Shown piece after piece: positions 1 through 11,540 of a DNA stretch of 64,000 nucleotides. The notes below the pieces were generated by a model that searched no databases, had not been told where the DNA came from, and worked only from the letters and a program-made list of their open reading frames with translations. Positions within the stretch are counted from its first letter, which is position 1. The number at the start of each line of letters is the position of its first letter. Both the position numbers and the translations under genes were made by a program. The DNA is taken from the NCBI GenBank assembly GCA_948099385.1, contig CANUEZ040000165.1, positions 322,501-386,500 on the forward strand, in the 5' to 3' direction. This DNA comes from Fasciola hepatica (lineage: Eukaryota > Platyhelminthes > Trematoda > Plagiorchiida > Fasciolidae).

Positions 1-783
1 CCGAAGTAAAAGGTTGCCTCCGGGGTGCTGGTCAAGGGACTAACACAACTATAGAATGACTAGTGAATAGAAGGGACCGTGAAACAGTACCAGTGAGAGA
101 TCTATCAGTCAGGGACATATTGTTATCTGAACAGTTAATCTACCTTGTCTCTACGTAGCTCGCATAGGTATATTATGAATGTATGCTTAGTCTCAATACC
201 CGGAGAGAATGAGCACTGTTGGAAATGGAACACAGTGAAAAATGGAATGAGCGACCAGGCTGTGTAGCCCTTTAGGAATACCAACTAGCCGTTCTGCGGT
301 TCTGAAGAGAATTAGCGTATCGTTTTCCGATCCAGATCTACACCGTTTTTTCCGTCACAGTAGGTGGTGATCACTAAACCCCTGTCCTGCACCGTGCCCA
401 CGCAGATACTCATGAAATCTCTACGGAGGTGCAGTAACCTTAATTTTGACAAGATATGGTGATAATTTTTTCCTCATCTTGTGATCTACGCACGGCGAGA
501 TTTGCGGTAGAACAAGATTATCACCCGTATACGATCAAGAAATCACCGCATAGACATGGCTGAATGGAAGTACTCGATTAAGCTCCCTAAAAACACTCAC
601 AAAACGATAATTCACCCACAGACTGTCAATACATCGGTGTTACTGAACCTTTAGTCACAACAACCGGTGGTTATCGTGGTGTCAACTGGCCTCACATTTT
701 GCCCGTTAAGTGCAGTGGTCACTTTCGTGCCTCCGTTCCATTGTCAATTCGGTGAACATGTGCCTTTTCGGGTAGGGTAAAAT
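1..783. other. no recognisable gene
   Basis: No long reading frame, transposon domain or structured RNA was recognised here. It may hold the upstream part of the transposase relic that begins near position 784, but no inverted terminal repeat was found. Confidence 0.5.
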
Positions 784-1603
784 GTGCCAGATACGGTGAT
801 GATTGAAGCTGATATCTCAGTGTCTCGGAATAAACACTACAAGTTGAAGAGGTATTGCAAAAGAGATCGGGAAACTGGGTTAAAACCTGGCCGTAAGAAA
901 GGGAAGTTTTTGGATGATATTGTCGCTAAGCTGTGCAACGTTGTGGACGGCAATCCTTCAATGACTCTCGCGCGAATTAGAACAATATCTGAGTCTGAAA
1001 GTTTCGGGTTGACCATTAGCGTGACCTCTGTTGATACAGTCATTGATAACCATGACTACAGCCCGACAAAACTTACAGTCCAACCCACTGAGTGCAACAA
1101 GAATAATGTCAAGACAAAGCGCACCCAATCTGCAGAATAGTTACAAGAGCAGGAGAGCTCTGAGTTACGACTTTAAGTTAATGAAACCGTTTCCAATCTT
1201 TGGTGATTTCCATCGATCGGATTATCCTTTAAAAGAAAATTGTACCAAAACCTTGCTGCCAAATAAAGGTGCGAATCTGAATAACAGTGTGTACATGTTG
1301 ACCCTTGGGATGCCACATTACGAATGCCACGCAAAAGAAAACGAGCTTTTCAGTAGATTCTTGCAAGCATGCTCCTCTAAAATGAGCGTTGAATAGCCCA
1401 ATGCTGAGGTGGGATTTATGTTTGACGGTGCTCCTATTCGTGGACGGGCATCCTAAACGCGTTTGGCCATGAGACATTCCTTCCGATTTCTTCCTTCTTA
1501 TGGTCCACTTTCTAATTACATTTAGGATGCGTTTAAAAGCTTTAAAATCTCGGCAAAAGTTTTATTGGAAGAGAAGAGAGAAAAACTCATGAGAGTACCA
1601 TGA
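784..1603 (+). pseudogene. IS630/Tc1-like (DDE_3) transposase, decayed
   Basis: This is a relic of a DDE transposase in the same family as the element at 18991-20952. The N-terminal segment (784-1140) carries a basic helix-turn-helix-like region and matches the other copy around VVDGNPSMTLARI versus VVDENPTSTLRQL. A second frame (1031-1396, continuing through stops to 1603) contains KGANLNN...LGMPHYECH, equivalent to KGPDLNV...TGILKYECH in the other copy, then the second catalytic Asp region FMFDGAPIRG. Where the third catalytic acidic residue is expected (NYI-stop-DAFKSF) there is a TAG, so Glu was probably lost. At least one frame change and three internal stops make it inactive. The first catalytic Asp region is barely recognisable. 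Family assignment is by motif comparison only. Confidence 0.7.
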
Positions 1604-3056
1604 CAGTATAGTTTGATGCATTGTTCAATAGACGGTCTAGTTACGCTAGCAGCCCGAGCGTCAACACCTGTCAGGACTCCAGGTCAAGGCTTGGGCCAAC
1701 TTATTCGTGATCAGCAGGATGGCGAATCGATAAGATGAGAAAAAATTCCTGTCAAGTGGCGGCTTGTCGTATCACCAATCAACCAATCAGAAGAGAGATC
1801 ACCCGACGCATGTTTGAATGAATTAATCTGTGTTGGAAAGATTAGTGACAGTGATTCTTTTTTCCTATGTAAACTGTGTTCTGAGCTAATGAACCGAGAT
1901 GACTTGAAGGCACATTAGTGTTCTCACTAGAGGTAGTGGGACAGTTTGACACGAGCATCACATGGGCAGTCTGCCGGGATGCTATGAATCCACTCACGGC
2001 ATCTCAACAACTGCTGTTGTGGGATGGCTGTTAAACTTTGGCACAAGGCTCTGAAACTGGCGTAACGCCGTTAAACTGTGGTGCAAGGCTGCGACATTTG
2101 ACATTTACACTACAGTAATACTGTAGTTCAACATGAACGTGTCACTATAGCTCACTCAGTCGACTCGCCTCCGTGCAACTGGTTTGCTGTGTTCGGCTCA
2201 AGCAGTGAATAATCGGATGCTCTCACACGCACACGCATACAAGGTCGATGAAGTCATGCTCCATTTCGGGCTGCGTTTACCAATCAGCTGTTGTCACGTG
2301 TCTCACGGCCTTACATGGCTCGCTCCGACTGTACGATTGGCTTGCGTTTTCACTTGCATGTGACTCTACCTCGTACTTATTTACCTGCTTGCGCCTCTGC
2401 TAGCACGCTTGGGATCGCGCCTGCCGTATATTCGTGTTGAATATACACTCGTCCGTACAGCCGTATTTACTTCCTGTCTGTCGAATTTGGGACACAACGG
2501 GGTTGACTCGGATCCAACCCATCCGATGTTCAGGCGTAGGCAGTTCACAGATGTGGTCGAAGTTCAACCGGCCACGCAATATGGCGCTTGATCATGATAA
2601 AACACGGTCATATGCCCGTTTGACTTGCGTCAATGTATTTTGTAGAATAATCTATACTTTTCACATAATGATTTAGTCACTGAATTAGCTGTTTAATGCT
2701 ATAGCTCCAGTTTTATTTTGTACTCATGATCGGCTGTACGAATAACCACGAATGCGAAATAAAAACCGAAGTTGATTGTACGTGTCAGAGCTTAATCCAG
2801 TTCGGTGACTGAGGCAGTTTACCTGGGTCCTCTAGTTAGTCTGATATCACCCGTCCCAGCAGCCCTCTCAAGGCGTAAGGGGCGTCGGATCATAGGTTTT
2901 CATGTAGCGATCGATAGTGGTTTGTTGGGCCAACCTACAGAATGACGGCGGTCAAGCTGCACTAAATGCATGAGATGTTATGCAGTACAACTGGCTGTCA
3001 TAGACGACGACATCTGAACAAGTTTAAGTTGGTGATTCGAATCTGCTCGAGTGGTA
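1604..3056. other. no recognisable gene; non-coding
   Basis: Only short frames without recognisable similarity occur here (for example 2409-2676). No domain, tRNA or clear repeat end was seen. Base composition is unremarkable. Confidence 0.45.
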
Positions 3057-3250
3057 GCGGGGTGGCGCAGTGGTAGCACACACGGATTCCAGATGAGAGG
3101 GCCCGAGTTCAAACCCTGGGTGTGGCTGAGGATACTCGCTACTGATGCGCTCCCACAAGGGCGAAACTCGTTTGGTGCTTCCGAGTGCAGGTTGGTCGGA
3201 TGACCTGAGTTCTGAGTGTGAAACGTGAAGTCAAAAGGACAATCAACCAA
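3057..3250 (+). repeat. tRNA-Trp-derived SINE (head plus body)
   Basis: Positions 3057-3128 resemble a tRNA. An A-box (TGGCGCAGTGG, near 3063) and a B-box (GAGTTCAAACC, near 3107) have RNA polymerase III spacing, and the middle contains TTCCAGATG, close to the anticodon arm of tRNA-Trp (ACTCCAGAT). The acceptor ends do not pair well, so this is not a functional tRNA. It runs on into a non-tRNA body to about 3250, which looks like a SINE. It lies next to, and probably interrupts, the BEL/Pao gag remnant on the other strand. The body boundary is an estimate. Confidence 0.55.
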
Positions 3251-3279
3251 ACAAAAATAGAACTTTCGTTACCATCGAA

Positions 3280-4180
3280 CCATCGTAGGAAACTCAGGCA
3301 GTCGCGACGTTTTGCTCGCACCCTCACCTGATCCGCCAGCTTTACCGAGGTCTTGGTTTCCGCTTGTTTCAGAACGGGACCATCACTCAGATCACTGATT
3401 CATCTTTTAACAATCATGTAGGGCCTGTCGAACCCTTAGCCTAGGATAAACAGGGCTTTTTCATAACATTCCCTAGGCTCGAGGATTGCTTCCCACTGTA
3501 TAGTTTCTGCAGGTTCTCCTTCATAGGCCGAAATCGTGTAACCCAACGAGTAAGCGGTGTCGTTATTATACATGGCTACCGTGGTGTGGAAATTCCTCAT
3601 GAATCCAATGTAGTTCATGGGGCTACCGTCGAATTTGATTCTTCGAGGAGAGGACAGGTTCATACAAGCTTGCAGCAGCCCCGAGGTTTCGTTGACTTCA
3701 CCCAATTCCTTGGATTAAGCGGGAAGGACATATATTCCCGGTTCACTCGATGTAATCTGATCTCTTTGACTTGTTTCCGATCGTGATACGTAATTGTGAG
3801 AGAATTTTAAGTTCTCACCGGGAGATGGTGTAGGCGGCAACGAAGGGTCAGACCTAACCGAGGACATTTCAGTAGACAATTCTTTGATGATTCCATTTCG
3901 AACTTCGTTTAAGTATCAGATGTCCTTGGCCTCCAGTTCCAGTTGCTTACTCTTCAGCCTAACCAGTCACAGCTCGTGTTGTAGCCTTGCTGTGGCGGTT
4001 GAGCCGCTCGCCGACGGACCCCTACTGCGGTTTTTCGGAAAAATGGACGAATGATCATTACAGGACGTAAATGGCCTCATTTCAGAGGAATAATGTTTTC
4101 TCGCTAAATGTAAATACCTTCCCGATTTCTTAAGACGTGGATCTACCATAAGCTTAGTCACACTAGCTTTGCGCACGATG
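3280..4180 (-). pseudogene. BEL/Pao retrotransposon gag remnant (DUF1759-like)
   Basis: The best-preserved part (3436-3705) has the layout of the Pao-type Gag domain: a Phe-Asp-Gly-Ser-Pro motif followed by YIGFMRNF, a central L-Y-T stretch, then EPRECYEKALFILG. Directly downstream in the same frame, past stops, comes GFDRPYMIVKR and SDGPVLKQAETKTSVKLADQ, matching the usual continuation of BEL Gag (an FG-x-PY/I motif, a gene-specific linker, then LAD). Upstream at 3967-4176 a charged Arg/Leu/Glu-rich stretch corresponds to the N-terminal coiled-coil region. Several stops and a frame change disable it. No pol part or LTR was found. The downstream end is cut by the SINE near 3250. Confidence 0.65.
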
Positions 4181-4574
4181 GGGGCAGTACACGGCTGCGG
4201 TCAGCAGAACAAATTCCAGCCGAATAACCGCGTTTGCGATAATTTCGGGGTTAGTCAAGTGAGCAACCAACAGCAAAAGTACGGAAAGCTATCCGGTAAA
4301 ACGGGACAGAGCAATCACAAACGGTCCACTCAGCAAGAAGTCAGAGGAAACTGTAGCACAACGTGATCAGGGTACAGACACTAAATCAGGAAGCTTTCTA
4401 GCTAGCATGAAATTATTGCTTCAATCACAGAATTAAAAAAAATAGTTGGTAGTTTGAATACGTAAGAGAATAAGCAATGAAAAAGTGCAGAGGGTTTGTA
4501 CCTAGAAAAAGGCAAACGAGACATGTGCCAACGGGAACGAACGAACCCGGAATTAGTGTAACTGCTCTTCGGAG
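4181..4574. other. no recognisable gene
   Basis: A 65-codon frame (4169-4366) has no recognisable domain and is probably chance. Nothing else was seen before the dispersed repeat that starts near 4575. Confidence 0.4.
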
Positions 4575-5225
4575 ACACCAAACTACCAAACTCATTTAAA
4601 AAACAACTGTGAGCCTAGAGTTTAGGTGCGCCTTGTTTGTAGATAGGCGTCTGTAGTCAGGCCTGTTATTGGAACTGTAGCCGCTCCTCAGGAGCTCATC
4701 CTATTTCGGCATCAGGTCTTGTACTAGCTGTAGGTAGTTTTATATCATAACTCAAACCATCCTTGAAGTCGCATGAAATGGCTCACAGTCAGGAGCAATC
4801 GTACCTCAAAGTACTCACTTGCACCCAGGACAGAGAGTTCTTTTTCAGAAATCCTATATGGCATATGGGTGACTCTCACTAGTCTTCTATTAGGATACGT
4901 AACTGGCAAACCAAACGTTCACCAGCCTTTTTATCGATTAGGAATTTAGGTTAGCTTCAATTCCTTCAATCAACTGGTTGTTTGAAGCCTGTTTGTTTAA
5001 GTCAACCTGAAGCCATCCTGTTTTGGCTCATCGTCATTTCCTTTCGAACGGTTCTGGAAACGTGGTGCACCTTGGCTCGTCGGCTATCGTCACTCGGCCA
5101 TCTGCCTTCTATCAATGCAACAGAACCATTAATATAACCACCAAATCTATCAACATGTGTCATCTTTTCTCATTTCAATCGTGGGACGGGAGTCATATCC
5201 GCAGAACTCACTCGCGTATCTGCAA
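4575..5225 (+). repeat. dispersed repeat A, copy 1 (unclassified, about 650 bp)
   Basis: This stretch is collinear with about 59445-60105 in the same orientation. Shared blocks include TAGCCGCTCCTCAGGAGC, GGCATCAGGTCTT, CTGGTTGTTTGAAGCCTG, AAGTCAACCTG and GGTTCTGGAAAC, in the same order and at similar spacing. Reading frames are not kept in step between copies, so the conserved unit looks non-coding or long dead. It does not resemble any protein-coding transposon part recognised elsewhere in the window. Ends are approximate. Confidence 0.7.
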
Positions 5226-5554
5226 ACCCATACCAATATCATGGACCGTTGAATATCTTTGTGTTACGCTGTCCTACAATCTTTAGTGATCCATTCGTGT
5301 TCAACAGACGTTTTGTAAAGTTAGAAAGTTATCATTTTTTTCTCGCCGTCTAAAATCGCTTTCGGTCCCCCTTTAGGTAGCCTTTGAATTTGTGACTGCA
5401 TACGTTCACTTCCACTGGTTTTACTGTTCTCCAGTAATTTCCCCTGGTATTTTGAAAAAAAGGTTCTAACTTGGTAATAAGATCCATAAAACACCCATAA
5501 ATGTAGTGGCTTATAGAGAGGTGAACTTGTCGATACCATCACTTTTTTTTATTA

Positions 5555-5665
5555 CATGCCTACGCATGAGTGCAGTGGAAGAGGCATTTAGCCCATAGCC
5601 ACGAAGGCCCACTGCACGATTGGGGATAACCGGCAACCAGACCCTGAGACTTGATGTGGCCGGTT
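5555..5665 (+). repeat. dispersed repeat B, copy 1
   Basis: This block (cccatagcc, aaggcccactgcacgatt, ggataaccggcaaccagac, cctgagacttg) recurs at about 28940-29035 with small changes and the same order. A head-only copy may lie at 34163-34190. Its class is unknown; it may be a SINE or a LINE tail. Confidence 0.6.
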
Positions 5666-6689
5666 GACTTATAAAATACTCTTAGACATTCGCTATCCAT
5701 CACACAACGAACTTTCAAAAGATGTCAGAGTCCTGCACCAACTCAATGTTCAAATTTTTATCTGCTTCCAATTCTGTTTTGCCATATTGTTCTTATCTGC
5801 TTGTTGATCGGACTAAAATCTGAGGACTTATGGGACTGTTTGCTTGAATGGAAACCACCATAATTTGTACATATTTTCCAATTCAGTTTTTCTATATCTA
5901 CAGGTATATTGTAACTGCTGAGAATTCACCCAGTCCGATGTGCGACTGAGTTGACTACTACTATAAAAGTCAGCTGTCATTGACTGAATTATGATTTACC
6001 AATTGGTACATTTGATCTTACCAATATACACAAATGAGTTACGCAATGAAAGGAACGTACGGTGTTTCCTTGATAATAAAACCTGCCCTAACTGCAAACC
6101 TAAAATAGGTTTTTCAAGATATAAGCCCTACTACGAAGATAAGCTCTTGGTGGGACTGATAGCTACCGAGTACCTCGATAAGGCAGAGACACGCTGACGA
6201 GTACTATGAGGTCACAGCGGTCAAAACAATTTGACTTTGGGGAATTTGCAGTTTGAGTCTTCGAAACCTGGTCGAACCACAAAGCATTATAGCAAATAGA
6301 ACCCATTTTCGCTTACCGATTTCTCCTTGTATCAAACGTAGTACGGCTCAACTAACTTGTTTTGGCTGTTTTGTTGACCATGTAAGCCAGGTCTGAATTT
6401 CCACTCGGAAGAAACAATTTACAATTCTCAGTTATTACAAAAGTGGACCTAAGAGACGATTATCTGAGGCATCCAGCCAGACCAAATTCGCTTTTTCACT
6501 GTCCGTCAGACTCAGCCTGTTTACGCCAACAGAACATTCGGAACTGGCGTACTTGGTTGTCCATTGGCCAGTCGGATCACAAATGCCATTGACGCGCATT
6601 TATTAGTATACGGATGTGAATCATAATACAATGCGTCACTAGAGTAACACAGAGAAGTAGAGTTTTAGCCACGGCGAATTCTCTTCGCT
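5666..6689. other. no recognisable gene
   Basis: Short frames only (for example 5991-6197, 68 codons) without recognisable similarity. No repeat partner was found within the window. Confidence 0.4.
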
Positions 6690-7700
6690 ATTGTGTTTGC
6701 CATCAAGTCAAGATGAGTGGCAAAAAGAAAGAGTGACGCCGCTGATCACAAGAGAGGAATTAATAAGGACTACAGGAGCAAGAATCTTACGGCTATCTGC
6801 AAGGAGAAAGAGAGAGACCAAATGGTCCGAGAATGGAAAGCAGAGTAGGATAACTTCGGTCAACAAGTGGAGGAAGGCAGTGCTAAGAAATACAAGTGTG
6901 GATCAGGTCGGCAACCGTTGTTATCTGAACTGGGAGATATCATCCGTGGATGGATTTCTGACAAGACAGTAAAGACTTCGGTCGTGCGCAGAACTCATAT
7001 CCAAGCATTTGCTCCTGAAGCAACTCCGAAAGACTTCAAAACATCGCAACGCTAGCTGGGTCGCTTTCTTTAGTGACAAAATGTTTCTAAGATGATCGAA
7101 AACACTGTTCAAGCCAGAAGGTACTGAACTATTAAACCCACAACTGCATTCAAGTACTTTGCTGGAATAGGCTTTTCCAAACACCAACTCTTAAACATGA
7201 TTGCCATGAATGAAACTGTAATGTTTATGGGCGTGGGATCTCAAACGACAATTGATCGGATGGGTGCCCTGTCAATCTACGTTTCTTCCACTTGTTACGA
7301 AAGTACACGTGTATTTTGGCAACTTTTATGGATGGGAGAAAGGTCCCGCCTTTAATCATCACTGAGGTCAAGAAAGATAAGATTGGACGTGTTTTATGTA
7401 CTTATGCTTTTCCAACCGTTTAAGCCTGATGCACACCAGCAGTTATAACAAAGTGGTTCCATTTGATGATAGCTCTTGTCTCGCGAGGTGATCAACGAGG
7501 TCTACTAGTTTGGGATTCAGCCAGCACCCATCGCACTAAACACGTGAAGCATTCCCTTGCAAAGATAAGTATGCTATGTCCCAAATTCGATAGACAGAAC
7601 GAAAGCATACTTGTGCGAGGAATGTGTATTCAGAATCAGCAAACAACAAGCACGAGCATCAGCACAAGAGCTACAATGTCCAAGCAAACGTAAGCTGTCA
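6690..7700 (+). pseudogene. pogo-like (DDE_1) transposase, decayed
   Basis: Fragments in three frames read in order like a pogo/Tigger-type transposase. The first (6691-6860) is a basic region resembling the N-terminal DNA-binding helix-turn-helix. The second (6867-7055) has LLSELGDIIRGWISDKTVK and PKDFKTSQR, the pattern of the CENP-B/Tc5-type second helix-turn-helix with its Phe-x-Ala/Ser-Ser/Gln-x-Trp-like end. Around 7290-7400 come broken catalytic-core pieces (FMDGRKVPPLIIT, KIGRVLCTYA), and at 7495-7560 RGLLVWDSASTHRT, the conserved Leu-Val-Trp-Asp-Ser block that carries the second catalytic Asp. Frameshifts and stops are frequent, so it cannot be functional. Terminal repeats were not found. 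Confidence 0.6.
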
Positions 7701-8035
7701 GACACTTCCAATCAGTCTGGCACGAAGTAAGTTGTATGTGACTGGTGGAATAGGATGGTGAAATGTAAGACGAATGGGACAGGGGTGACTCATGAGCGGA
7801 TGTTCACGGCGCACGGATAAGACTTACGACATCAAGTGGCTACTTCAACCACACAACAATAAATCGACTATTGGATCCCGCAGGAATGACTTCAAATCTC
7901 CAGACTCGATATTGCAATAAACGAACCATTTGATGACCATTTGCGCATAGAAATCAACGACTACATAGAATATAGAAAGAAGAGATATCAGTGAGGAAAA
8001 CTTATGAAACAAGAAACAACCTCTCCCCGTTACAA
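7701..8035. other. 3' flank of Penelope-like element 1; no gene
   Basis: An open frame on the minus strand runs from the Penelope repeat into this stretch but has no recognisable domain. It is probably 3' terminal sequence of the Penelope-like element, or flanking DNA. Confidence 0.4.
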
Positions 8036-8137
8036 ATTTCAAAACAGAAGTCAAAAACATAGATTGCACGATGTATCCTGGATCATTTCGCTGCATCTTT
8101 ACAAAGTGCATACTGCAGTCGAAGTGATTATTTTTTT
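8036..8137 (-). repeat. Penelope element terminal repeat, 3' side
   Basis: About 100 bp here are repeated, nearly perfectly and in inverted orientation, at 10103-10200. A more diverged copy in the same orientation lies at about 11541-11640, just 3' of the second Penelope-like element. Position after the nuclease domain in both elements identifies it as Penelope 3'-terminal sequence. Confidence 0.7.
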
Positions 8138-8240
8138 AGCAAAATAAATGAACGAAATGTTTATAAACAAAGGCAAAATCATATGACGCACACATTCACA
8201 CATGTCTATGGGATGATCACACAACAATTACCACACCTCA

Positions 8241-10028
8241 TTACCACGGCAATGATAAATTGATTACAAGTTCGTGTTGTTTGCAAAGTTCAGGTTTGTG
8301 TGCACGGATCGACAGGGCCTCCATGTATCTTAATAGTTTGGTACTGGTGGTCGAGTAGATCACTTTGAACGCTTGACTTGCGTTGATGCAATGTTTAGTC
8401 TCGTAAATATGTCGAGCAATTGATGATCTGATTGACCTTTACTCGGTTGATGATGCAATTGTGGTAAAATCGCTGCTCATTGTCTTCTGAAGCCACACTG
8501 GAATGTGTTCAGCCATTCGATGACGTAACTGCCTTTCCGTTCTGCCTATGTAGGTGGCTGACTACTCACATTTGAATTGGTATATGCAGTTTGATTTGGC
8601 GTGGATAGGCAAGGGTTCTTTCATCGATGGCCTAGTTAACCGATTAGTTGTGAATATAATCACCGGATCGGCTGCATAGTAGGTGCGGCTGACAGCTGAT
8701 TTCAAGCGTTTTTTGATCAACTCACTTACATTGTCACCTTTGTAGGGGAGTTTTAGATATACTTTCATCTTAGACACTGTGGTTAAAATATCCTTTCTTG
8801 GTTTCAGGTGACGATACTATATCAAGAATGATGTTGGGTATCCATTTTCCGTCAGAATTTTAGTGATGTGATTTATTTCCTCATCCAAAGTGTCCGTCGT
8901 GCAAATCTTCTGTGCTCTGTAGAAGAGTGTTTGCACTGTGTTTATCTTGTACTTTATCGGGACGAAGCTGCTGAAGTGGAGATATTTCCCCGACCAGGTG
9001 TCTTTTCGATAAACGGACCTCCTGATTGAACCATCTTTTCTGCGGAAAATTTCAATATCTAAGAAGCTTGTGGTGTCATTGTCCTCATTGTGGATTGTCA
9101 GCTTTATATTTGGGTGTAGATTATTAAGCAAGGCATGCAACTCTTCACCTTCTTGTTTGCTCTTTGTGATGACAAAAATATCATCCACGTAACGGCGATA
9201 GAGTATCATGTCGGATATTTTGTTCTCAATCTTGTTTTCTAAGTGAGCAACAAAAATATCCGCCAGAATAGGGCCCAATGGACTGCCCATGGCAACTCCG
9301 TCAATTTGTCGATATCCTTCATTGAGAAAGCGGAACTTCACATTAGATATACATAATAACAGTAAACGTGTCAATTCGGTATTCGGTAGTCCGATATGAA
9401 TATTATGCTTGTCAACTATTTGGCATATAAGATCGATAGTTTCTTCCAGTGGGATATTTGTAAATAGTGAGGTAATATCCATAGTAAGCATATGTCGGTT
9501 CTGGATATTTTCTTTTTGCAATAGGTTACACATTTCGAAACTGTCCTTCACTGCATGGTTCGCAACCGTGTCTCTGACTGGCTTCAGTAACTTGGCTAAC
9601 CATTTTGCTAGTTTGTGTTGTGGAGAGTTGACCATTGATAAGATTGGCCGCATTGGTATATCTGCTTTGTGTACTTTTGGTAGGCCATACAGTTGCGGTG
9701 TTTGACTCCCTCTGGGTCTCAGTGACTTGGCTGTTGACTCGCGAATAAGGCCCGCTTGAACTAGAGTTATCAGTTCCGTGTTAATTCGCTGTTCTAGTTC
9801 ACTTGGATCATCTGGCGTTGGGTCCTTCCGGAATTCTGTTTTATCTTCTAAAATAGTTAACACTTTTTGCACGTATGACGATTTATCCATAATGACAACT
9901 CCCGATCCCTTGTCTGGACGCAGGATTACTATGTTAGAGTTCTTCTTCAATCTGTCGAGAGCTTCAATGTGCCTGTTCGTTAACAACGATTGTTGTTGTG
10001 TTGTTGTCGTTCGATACTGACATTCCAA
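8241..10028 (-). pseudogene. Penelope-like element 1: reverse transcriptase plus GIY-YIG endonuclease
   Basis: One minus-strand frame runs from 10028 to a terminal TAA at 8241, broken only by three in-frame stops (8817, 8562 and about 8440) and no frameshift. The first 403 codons are a Penelope-type reverse transcriptase: RPDKGSGVV near residue 37, QLYGLPKVHK (112-121), motif A TMDITSLFTNIP (Asp184), motif B DGVAMGSPLGP, and the catalytic YVDD at 280-283. After the first stop comes the linker (LPYKG, then HAKSNCIYQF). After the second comes a GIY-YIG nuclease region: TYIGRTERQLRHRMAEH, later SSIARHIYETKHC and MEALSIRAHKP, consistent with the YIG, Arg, His and Glu positions of that fold. The element therefore belongs to the endonuclease-bearing Penelope group. 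The lack of frameshifts suggests fairly recent loss of function. The 5' end is rearranged (see findings). Confidence 0.88.
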
Positions 10029-10035
10029 ATCACAT

Positions 10036-10100
10036 ACATTTCGAAACTGTCCTTCACTGCATGGTTCGCAACCGTGTCTCTGACTGGCTTCAATAACTTG
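10036..10100 (-). repeat. 65-bp duplication of internal Penelope RT sequence
   Basis: This block matches 9530-9594 over 65 bp with a single difference, in the same orientation. It sits just upstream (in element sense) of the RT frame and is followed immediately by the inverted terminal repeat at 10103-10200. Such partial head-to-tail copies are common for Penelope insertions. Confidence 0.8.
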
Positions 10101-10102
10101 CT

Positions 10103-10200
10103 ATAAAAATAATCACTTCGACTGCAGTATGCACTTTGTAAAGATGCAGCGAAATGATCCAGGATACATCGTGCAATCTATGTTTTTGACTTCTGTTTTC
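10103..10200 (+). repeat. Penelope element terminal repeat, inverted copy at 5' side
   Basis: This is the reverse complement of 8036-8137, nearly identical. With the copy at 8036 it brackets the Penelope-like element. Penelope elements are known for both direct and inverted terminal repeats, so the arrangement fits the family. Confidence 0.75.
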
Positions 10201-11540
10201 AAAACTTATGAAGCCTAGTTTGGAGGAGACCGTGAATTGGGTGAAGAATTCATGAGAATAAATTACTAACAGATGTGTTACCAAAATAGTAGGAGCAGGC
10301 TACATTAACAAGGAATGATCATTTATTGGAAGCTTTATTGTTGAACTCGAAATACTGCAGTCAATGGTTCTACAGGAAATGGAATAGCAAGAAATTCAGG
10401 CCCGAAAGCGGGATTGGAAAATTCATGACGATATCCCACAAGATAACATGACGGTATTTAAGTAAACTTAGAATTTGGCACGTGTTTATATGCTGATTTT
10501 TATATCTGAAAAACAAGACATTCCTCGAAATTAAGCCCTTGTGCAATTTTTTCATGCAAGACCGGATCTTGTTTTCGAAGAAACACAGTACAATTCTGCA
10601 GCCTTCGCCTTCTTACTACTCCAGCGTACTTAGCTTCCGATTGGAACGGTTTCACTAAGTCAGTTCATTTAGTACTATTGGTACAATAGAGTAGCATTCA
10701 TTAGGATGAAGGATATCCGGCTTAGACGGGCGACAGCTTCTAATTGATAAGCTATGAGTTCTCCCACCGCCAAGAGAAACCCCAGGTACTCCACTAGTAC
10801 TTTTCGTCTAGTGGCGGATTTTGAACGGCAAATTGCTTCCGTCCATGTTTATTCACTAAAGTTTCCAATCCAAGAGCATGATGGTTGGTTGTAAAGAACC
10901 AGATGTTACCCATCAATTGCTTTAGTGGAACCTGACATCGTCTGGCTTCTACTCATAGACGGGCATGATTGCATCTCCGGCCTAAGGAAGTTCTTTGAAT
11001 TGTGAAGCCATGCAAGCCATCACACAACGTCGGTGTGCAGTCTCGTCGTCATGATGCCTCACGCATACACGACCAATTTTTTGCCTGACTGATCACTTAT
11101 CGATTAATCGAATGCCAACGTTTTAAAGCGCTCGATAACGCAACCTACCATCCATTGATTGCTTCAGTGGACTGTGAGTAACTTTATTTAGTCAGATTGG
11201 AGTGCACTACATAAAATTCCAAATCCGTCGCTGTTCGGAACAGAACAGATTTAAACCGAAAACGGTCACATGGTTGTCAGGACAACATATTTCATTTTAG
11301 TCATATCGTGCTAGTTGGAAGTGATCATATAGCAGCAAAAACGTGATGCAGAAACCGACTCTCTTCTGAGAGCAGAATAGTTTCACACACTGTCGAACTT
11401 GTTAATCACGCGTGATGTACGTCAAACCTAAACAAGTATCACGTGCCAAATGAGAACAACTAGGGTTTTGTGGTAGCGTGATTCACAAATTTGGAAGGAG
11501 AAGCAAATAATGCAATTGAAAACATAACTTTCCCGACGCA
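10201..11540. other. no gene; contains dispersed repeat C at about 10965-11050
   Basis: No coding region is recognised. Around 10965-11050 there is a block (GGCATGATTGC..., CACAACG, GTGCAGTCTCGTCGT, CATGATGCC) that recurs at 31622-31712 in the same orientation and at about 34205-34270 inverted. Its class is unknown. Confidence 0.5.
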
